A stretch of 64,000 nt of DNA from Arthrobacter sp. YN (lineage in GTDB: Bacteria; Actinomycetota; Actinomycetes; Actinomycetales; Micrococcaceae): positions 3,658,001 through 3,722,000 of the forward strand of contig NZ_CP022436.1 in the NCBI RefSeq assembly GCF_002224285.1. The letters run 5' to 3'. The notes below the pieces were generated by a model that saw only the letters and a program-made list of their open reading frames with translations, had not been told where the DNA came from and did no database searches. The stretch's first letter is position 1; each line of letters starts with the position of its first letter. This document shows positions 60,662-64,000 of the stretch, piece after piece. A program made the translations under genes and the position numbers.

Positions 60662-61095
60662 GAGACCTTCACGACCGCCTGGGATTTCATGAGGACCTTC
60701 AGTCCTGCTGCCACAACGGTGAGGTCAATGCGGGCGGTGCGGGCATCGGCGTCGAGCGCTCCCACCACACCGGTGACGTCGATGACGGCGCCGGCGTTAT
60801 CGGTCCCGGTCGTATCGGTGACCAGCACCGGCTTGGTGAAGCGGGTCTGGTAATCGACGACGGCGGCCGGGTCGCCCGCCCAATCGCTCACCAATTGCAC
60901 CGCGGCACCCATGGTGAACATGCCGTGGGCGATAACGCCCGGCAACTCTACCGAGGTTGCGAATGCTTCGTTCCAGTGGATGGGGTTGAAGTCACCGGAG
61001 GCACCTGCGTACTTGACCAGGTCCTGGCGGGTGACCTCGATGTTGCGGGTGCCGATTTCCTGGCCGACCGTCAGTTCTTCGAATGTGGGGCTCAT
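60658..61095 (-). CDS. MaoC-type hotdog-fold dehydratase (HadB-like)
   Basis: The 145-residue protein has the hydratase-2 motif AGASGDFNPIHWNEAFA (about residues 30-46), with catalytic Asp and His, then LPGVIAHGMFTMG. HadB is the catalytic partner of the HadAB hydroxyacyl dehydratase in actinobacteria; this pair resembles it and could act in fatty-acid elongation. The ATG at 61095 is 2 bp after the stop of the next gene (61098). It overlaps the MFS gene by four bases. Confidence 0.88.
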   Translation of the reverse strand: MSPTFEELTVGQEIGTRNIEVTRQDLVKYAGASGDFNPIHWNEAFATSVELPGVIAHGMFTMGAAVQLVSDWAGDPAAVVDYQTRFTKPVLVTDTTGTDNAGAVIDVTGVVGALDADARTARIDLTVVAAGLKVLMKSQAVVKVS

Positions 61096-61097
61096 GG

Positions 61098-61547
61098 TTA
61101 CTGTCCCTCTCCGCGGACCAGGATGGACGAGGTGGTGGTGGCGACTTTTTCGCCTGCCACGGTGGAAATCTCGGAGCGGGTGGTGATCATGGCTCCCCCG
61201 CCCATGGCACGGACGCCGTCCACATGAAGTTCGGCTACCAACTGGTCACCGGCGACGATGGCGCGGTGGTGTGTGAACCGCTGGTCAGCGTGGACCACGC
61301 GGGAGAAGTCGATCCCCGATTCCGGGTCCTCCACCAGCTGGGCATCAGCACGCTGGGCAACGATGATGGCGAACGTTGGCGGTGCTACGAGGTCGCTGTG
61401 TCCCAGGGCCTTGGCGGCCTCCACATCGAAATGTGCGGGGTTGTTGGCTTTCACGGCCTTGGCAAACTCGCGGATCTTTTCGCGGCCGACGTCATATACC
61501 TCTGCGGCAGGGTAGCTTCGGCCCTGCAGGTCCGGATTGATACTCAT
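61098..61547 (-). CDS. MaoC-like dehydratase, non-catalytic partner (HadA-like)
   Basis: The 149-residue protein has the N-terminal MaoC-like dehydratase fold (VGREKIREFAKAVKANNPAHFD and HSDLVAPPTFAIIV), with Ala-Asn-Asn-Pro instead of the Gly-Asp-x-Asn catalytic motif seen in the neighbouring protein. This is how HadA-type subunits differ from HadB. The two genes are 2 bp apart and are expected to form a heterodimer. The start follows a TAGGGT by 6 nt, consistent with a leaderless transcript. Confidence 0.87.
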   Translation of the reverse strand: MSINPDLQGRSYPAAEVYDVGREKIREFAKAVKANNPAHFDVEAAKALGHSDLVAPPTFAIIVAQRADAQLVEDPESGIDFSRVVHADQRFTHHRAIVAGDQLVAELHVDGVRAMGGGAMITTRSEISTVAGEKVATTTSSILVRGEGQ

Positions 61548-61553
61548 GGTCCA

Positions 61554-61559
61554 ACCCTA
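61554..61559 (-). promoter_or_regulatory. -10 hexamer for probable leaderless hadAB operon
   Basis: TAGGGT on the minus strand ends 6 nt before the ATG at 61547. Confidence 0.5.
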
Positions 61560-61603
61560 TCGGGCTGCGAAGGCTTGGAGGCAGCGCCTCCTTTGGGTGG
61601 CCG

Positions 61604-61828
61604 TTACTTCTTGTAGCTCTTACGGATCTTCTGGCCGCGGATGACCAACCCCGTGACATGCAGCAGCAGCCCGACACCAATGACGGGCAGTGACGCCATG
61701 GCCAGCCCCTGGTTGCCGGACGTGTTCCCCACGATGGACAGGATGAGCCCGACGGCGATCAACCCCATGGCACTGAAAACGAGCACTTTGTAAGACGTAG
61801 AGGCCGTAGCCCAAAATTGTTCCAGCAC
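61604..61828 (-). CDS. Small two-helix membrane protein, 74 aa
   Basis: The 74-residue protein has two hydrophobic helices (about residues 15-33 and 42-62) and a basic tail (GQKIRKSYKK). GTG 61828 lies 6 nt after TAGACT. I recognise no function. It sits upstream of the hadAB-like pair on the same strand. Confidence 0.75.
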   Translation of the reverse strand: MLEQFWATASTSYKVLVFSAMGLIAVGLILSIVGNTSGNQGLAMASLPVIGVGLLLHVTGLVIRGQKIRKSYKK

Positions 61829-61834
61829 CGTCCA

Positions 61835-61840
61835 AGTCTA
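61835..61840 (-). promoter_or_regulatory. -10 hexamer for probable leaderless small membrane-protein gene
   Basis: TAGACT on the minus strand ends 6 nt before the GTG start at 61828. Confidence 0.5.
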
Positions 61841-61850
61841 CCGGGGCGTT

Positions 61851-61914
61851 GCCGAGGGGCTTGATCTCAACCGAGGGGGGGCTCTTACTGCCGAGATGTC
61901 GCCCCTCGCGGGCC
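61851..61914. repeat. Diverged intergenic repeat, copy B
   Basis: About 64 bases with the same order of blocks as 58175-58239: GCCGAGGGGC, GATCTC, ACCGAGG, CGAGA and CCCCTCGCGGGCC. A short tandem repeat of GTCGCCCCTCGC follows, with copies at 61898-61909 and 61921-61932. Confidence 0.6.
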
Positions 61915-61951
61915 AGAGACGTCGCCCCTCGCCGCAGAGAAAAAGCGGGCG

Positions 61952-62868
61952 TTAGAAGAGGGAGTCCTGCAGCGCCGGGATTTCCGTGAGGTGAGGGCCG
62001 AACTCGATCTTGCGGCCCTTCAACGCGCCCAGGTCTGCCACAAAGCTGCCCTCCACCTCTGCCCCCGAAGCGTCGGGAAGACCTGCCAAGGCGATGGCCC
62101 CGGACAGTGCGTGGACCCGCAGACCGTGCCCGCCGGCGTCGAACGCTACCGGGTAAGGGTGGCGACGCCCGTCGTCGGCAGCATCACAAAGCCGGTCCGC
62201 CAGCGCGGGCCGGTCCCACTCTTCCTCCACAACGGAATAGCCGGTCATCGCGAGCCCGCCCAGCAACTCGCGCACCCGCCCGGCGTGCTGACGGTTCAAC
62301 GCCAAAAGCTCGACGCCGGCACGCGGCTCCACGAGGCCGGCCACCTTCGAGGCAGAACGGACTTGCTGGACGAGGCCGAGCTCTTGCGTGACCATGTCCT
62401 CGAGAATGCGAACAACATGGCCGTCCTCGGCATTGGCCACGTAAGAAGCATGCACGGCCCCTGCTCGGCCAGTCGGTTCCACTTGCGCTGCGCGGAGGCC
62501 GTACCCACTTTGGTGGCACCGTTCGCGAAAGTAGCTACGTAGAGCCAGTGCGGCTGCATCAGGTAGGCCCGCAGGCCAGTGGGCACGGAGGTGCCGCGAT
62601 GGAAGTCGTGCATGAGCCGGGAATCGTCGCGGGCAAAGCAGGCCCCGCATTGCTTGCCACGCTCCGCCGCGGAACTGCTGCGGCAGGGAACATGCGTGCG
62701 GTCCCCCGGACCGTGGACCTTGGTATGGCCCAGGCACCACAGTCCGGGGATAACGCGCAGGCCCAGGGCTGAGCCCCGGGCCAACGCAATATCAGAGAAT
62801 TCCCCGTCCGGCGTGAACAACCTCAGCGCTGGCGAGGAAGAGTCCCAAACGACTCCATGGACCAGCAT
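61952..62868 (-). pseudogene. DUF2797 family protein, frameshifted by one missing G
   Basis: The N-terminal part (ATG 62868) has GLWCLGHTKVHGPGDRTHVP and a cysteine pair CGACF, then leaves the frame at RLAEQGPC. The rest continues in another frame as AVHASYVANAEDGHVVRIL to the stop at 61952. Adding one G to the GGGG run at 62461-62458 restores RLAEQGAVHASYVANAEDG and one 305-residue protein. DUF2797 proteins are of unknown function. The gene starts 2 bp after the CitE-like gene. Confidence 0.82.
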
Positions 62869-62870
62869 GC

Positions 62871-63734
62871 TTACAGGGAAGGCTGGACTCCGAAAGCCAC
62901 TGCGAGCTTCATGATCTTCTCAGCGCGGCCCAAACGCGGGAGGTCCGAACCGTCGCGGATGACGCGGCCGTTGGCTTCGAAGTCGTTCATGAAGTCGGTG
63001 GCCCAGGCGACGTCGGACGGCGTGGGGCTGATGACCTCATTGATCACGGTGGTCTGATCGATGGCCAGGCACAGCTTGCCGGTCATGCCCATGGTCACGG
63101 TGATGCCGGTCTGCTCGCGCAGGATCGGGTGGTTGGTGCCGACGGTCGGGCCGTCGATGGGGCCGGGCAGGTTGCCCACGCGGCTGGCGACAACCAGTTT
63201 GGCGCGCGGGTAGGCCATGGCTTCCGGGGTAGCCGCCATGCCGGTGTCGCGGCGGAAATCGCCGGAGCCGAAAGCAAGGCGGAAGGCACCCTGGGCGCGG
63301 GCAATGTGGTTGGCTTCCTCGATGCCGAGGGCGGACTCAACCAGTGCGATCACGGGGGTCTTGCCGTCCATGCGGTGGTAGGACTCGGTGACCTGGTCAG
63401 CGGATTCGGTCTTGGCCAGCATCACGCCGAGCAGACCAGGGGTGCCGCGGAGACCGGCGAGGTCGTCGGCCCAGAATGGGCTGGTGGCGTCATTGATGCG
63501 GACCCACGCCTGGCCACCGGCGGTCAGCCAGTTAACGACGTTCTCGCGGGCCATGTCCTTCTGGGAGGGATCCACGGCGTCTTCGATGTCCAGGATGATG
63601 GCGTCTGCCCGTGAACCCGCAGATTCGTCAAAGAGCTCCGTTTTCATGGCGTTCACAAGGAGCCACGAACGGGCGATATCAGCGGGAATGTTGCGGGTAG
63701 GCCGAATGGACTCGGCGGCGATGCTAGACGTCAT
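62871..63734 (-). CDS. HpcH/HpaI aldolase/citrate lyase (CitE-like) family protein
   Basis: The 287-residue protein shows the CitE-like TIM-barrel: a start with NIPADIARSWLLVNAMK, ADAIILDIEDAVDPSQKD (metal-binding and substrate Arg region), AWVRINDATSPFW and ALVESALGIEEA. Members lyse acyl-CoA or free beta-hydroxyacids (malyl-CoA, citramalyl-CoA). The exact substrate is unknown. TACGGT ends 6 nt before ATG 63734, so the transcript is probably leaderless. The DUF2797 gene follows 2 bp downstream. Confidence 0.88.
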   Translation of the reverse strand: MTSSIAAESIRPTRNIPADIARSWLLVNAMKTELFDESAGSRADAIILDIEDAVDPSQKDMARENVVNWLTAGGQAWVRINDATSPFWADDLAGLRGTPGLLGVMLAKTESADQVTESYHRMDGKTPVIALVESALGIEEANHIARAQGAFRLAFGSGDFRRDTGMAATPEAMAYPRAKLVVASRVGNLPGPIDGPTVGTNHPILREQTGITVTMGMTGKLCLAIDQTTVINEVISPTPSDVAWATDFMNDFEANGRVIRDGSDLPRLGRAEKIMKLAVAFGVQPSL

Positions 63735-63740
63735 GTATCT

Positions 63741-63746
63741 ACCGTA
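63741..63746 (-). promoter_or_regulatory. -10 hexamer for probable leaderless CitE-like gene
   Basis: TACGGT on the minus strand ends 6 nt before the ATG at 63734. Confidence 0.45.
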
Positions 63747-64000
63747 TCCGTCAGGCAGCCCGCACGGCGAAGAAATACGCCCGGTTGTGAGGATCAATAC
63801 GAACTAAACCCCATATGACTGTGGGGTCCAACAGTATGACGTCCGACGGCGGGACGCGCCAGTCATGTCCGGCCCACCTGTCGCTGTTGTTCACAGGGCT
63901 CAACGCGGCGTCTTTGTGTCCTCCGGTTGCCGGGAATGGCCCAGGATTTCGCCCTGTTTCCGGCTGTTTCGCAGCGTTTCCAGGCGTTACCCGATCACTT
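63747..64000. other. Right end of window, no gene seen
   Basis: About 250 bases without a convincing reading frame, RNA gene or repeat. It is the upstream region of the CitE-like gene and could belong to a gene lying beyond the window. Confidence 0.4.

Overview
The window is a GC-rich chromosomal segment from an actinobacterium, most likely Arthrobacter/Paenarthrobacter or another member of the Micrococcaceae. The evidence is the ribosomal and RNA polymerase protein sequences, a mycothiol synthase gene (mshD; mycothiol is an actinobacterial thiol), an actinobacterial-type GlnR, frequent GTG/TTG starts and several probable leaderless genes. I see no IS element, prophage, integrase or CRISPR array.

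From 1 to 31.5 kb almost everything is on the minus strand and forms the transcription/translation superlocus. Read in the direction of transcription it runs tRNA-Trp, secE, nusG, rplK, rplA, two GNAT acetyltransferases, rplJ, rplL, rpoB, rpoC, rpsL, rpsG, fusA, tuf, a giant membrane protein, a small membrane protein, then rpsJ, rplC, rplD, rplW, rplB, rpsS, rplV and rpsC, which leaves the window. Plus-strand islands (thiolase plus YbaK-like protein; a family 1 glycoside hydrolase) interrupt it. Hairpin terminators separate tuf, rpoC, rplL and rplA from the next genes, and one terminator lies inside the rplJ leader.

From 31.7 to 46 kb lie an aspartate-type aminotransferase, a PspC-domain envelope-stress module (LuxR-type regulator and PspC-domain histidine kinase, divergent from PspC/toast-rack membrane proteins), a group III phosphofructokinase, a PadR/DHA2 efflux pair with a palindromic operator candidate, an ankyrin-repeat gene overlapping a YgfZ gene, a flavin reductase-like protein and a nitrobindin-like protein. 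From 46 to 51.3 kb the genes glnR, mshD, ppk and a Nudix/phosphoglycerate-mutase-like MutT1 homologue follow one another. From 51.3 to 56.3 kb a self-contained operon (operator, membrane protein, GntR/YtrA regulator, thyA, folA, small membrane protein) precedes asd. From 56.4 kb to the end are an AlkZ-like glycosylase, murB, an MFS transporter, a hadA/hadB-like hydratase pair, a DUF2797 gene and a CitE-like lyase.

Three observations stand out. (1) RpsL carries Arg at residue 43, encoded by AGG, where the usual residue is Lys; this is the classical streptomycin-resistance substitution. (2) Four minus-strand genes (ankyrin gene, murB, MFS gene, DUF2797 gene) are each broken by exactly one missing G in a G run. 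Because murB is essential, this points to homopolymer errors in the assembly rather than real pseudogenes. (3) Eight genes share a TANNNT hexamer ending 6 or 7 nt before the start codon, the geometry expected of leaderless transcripts.
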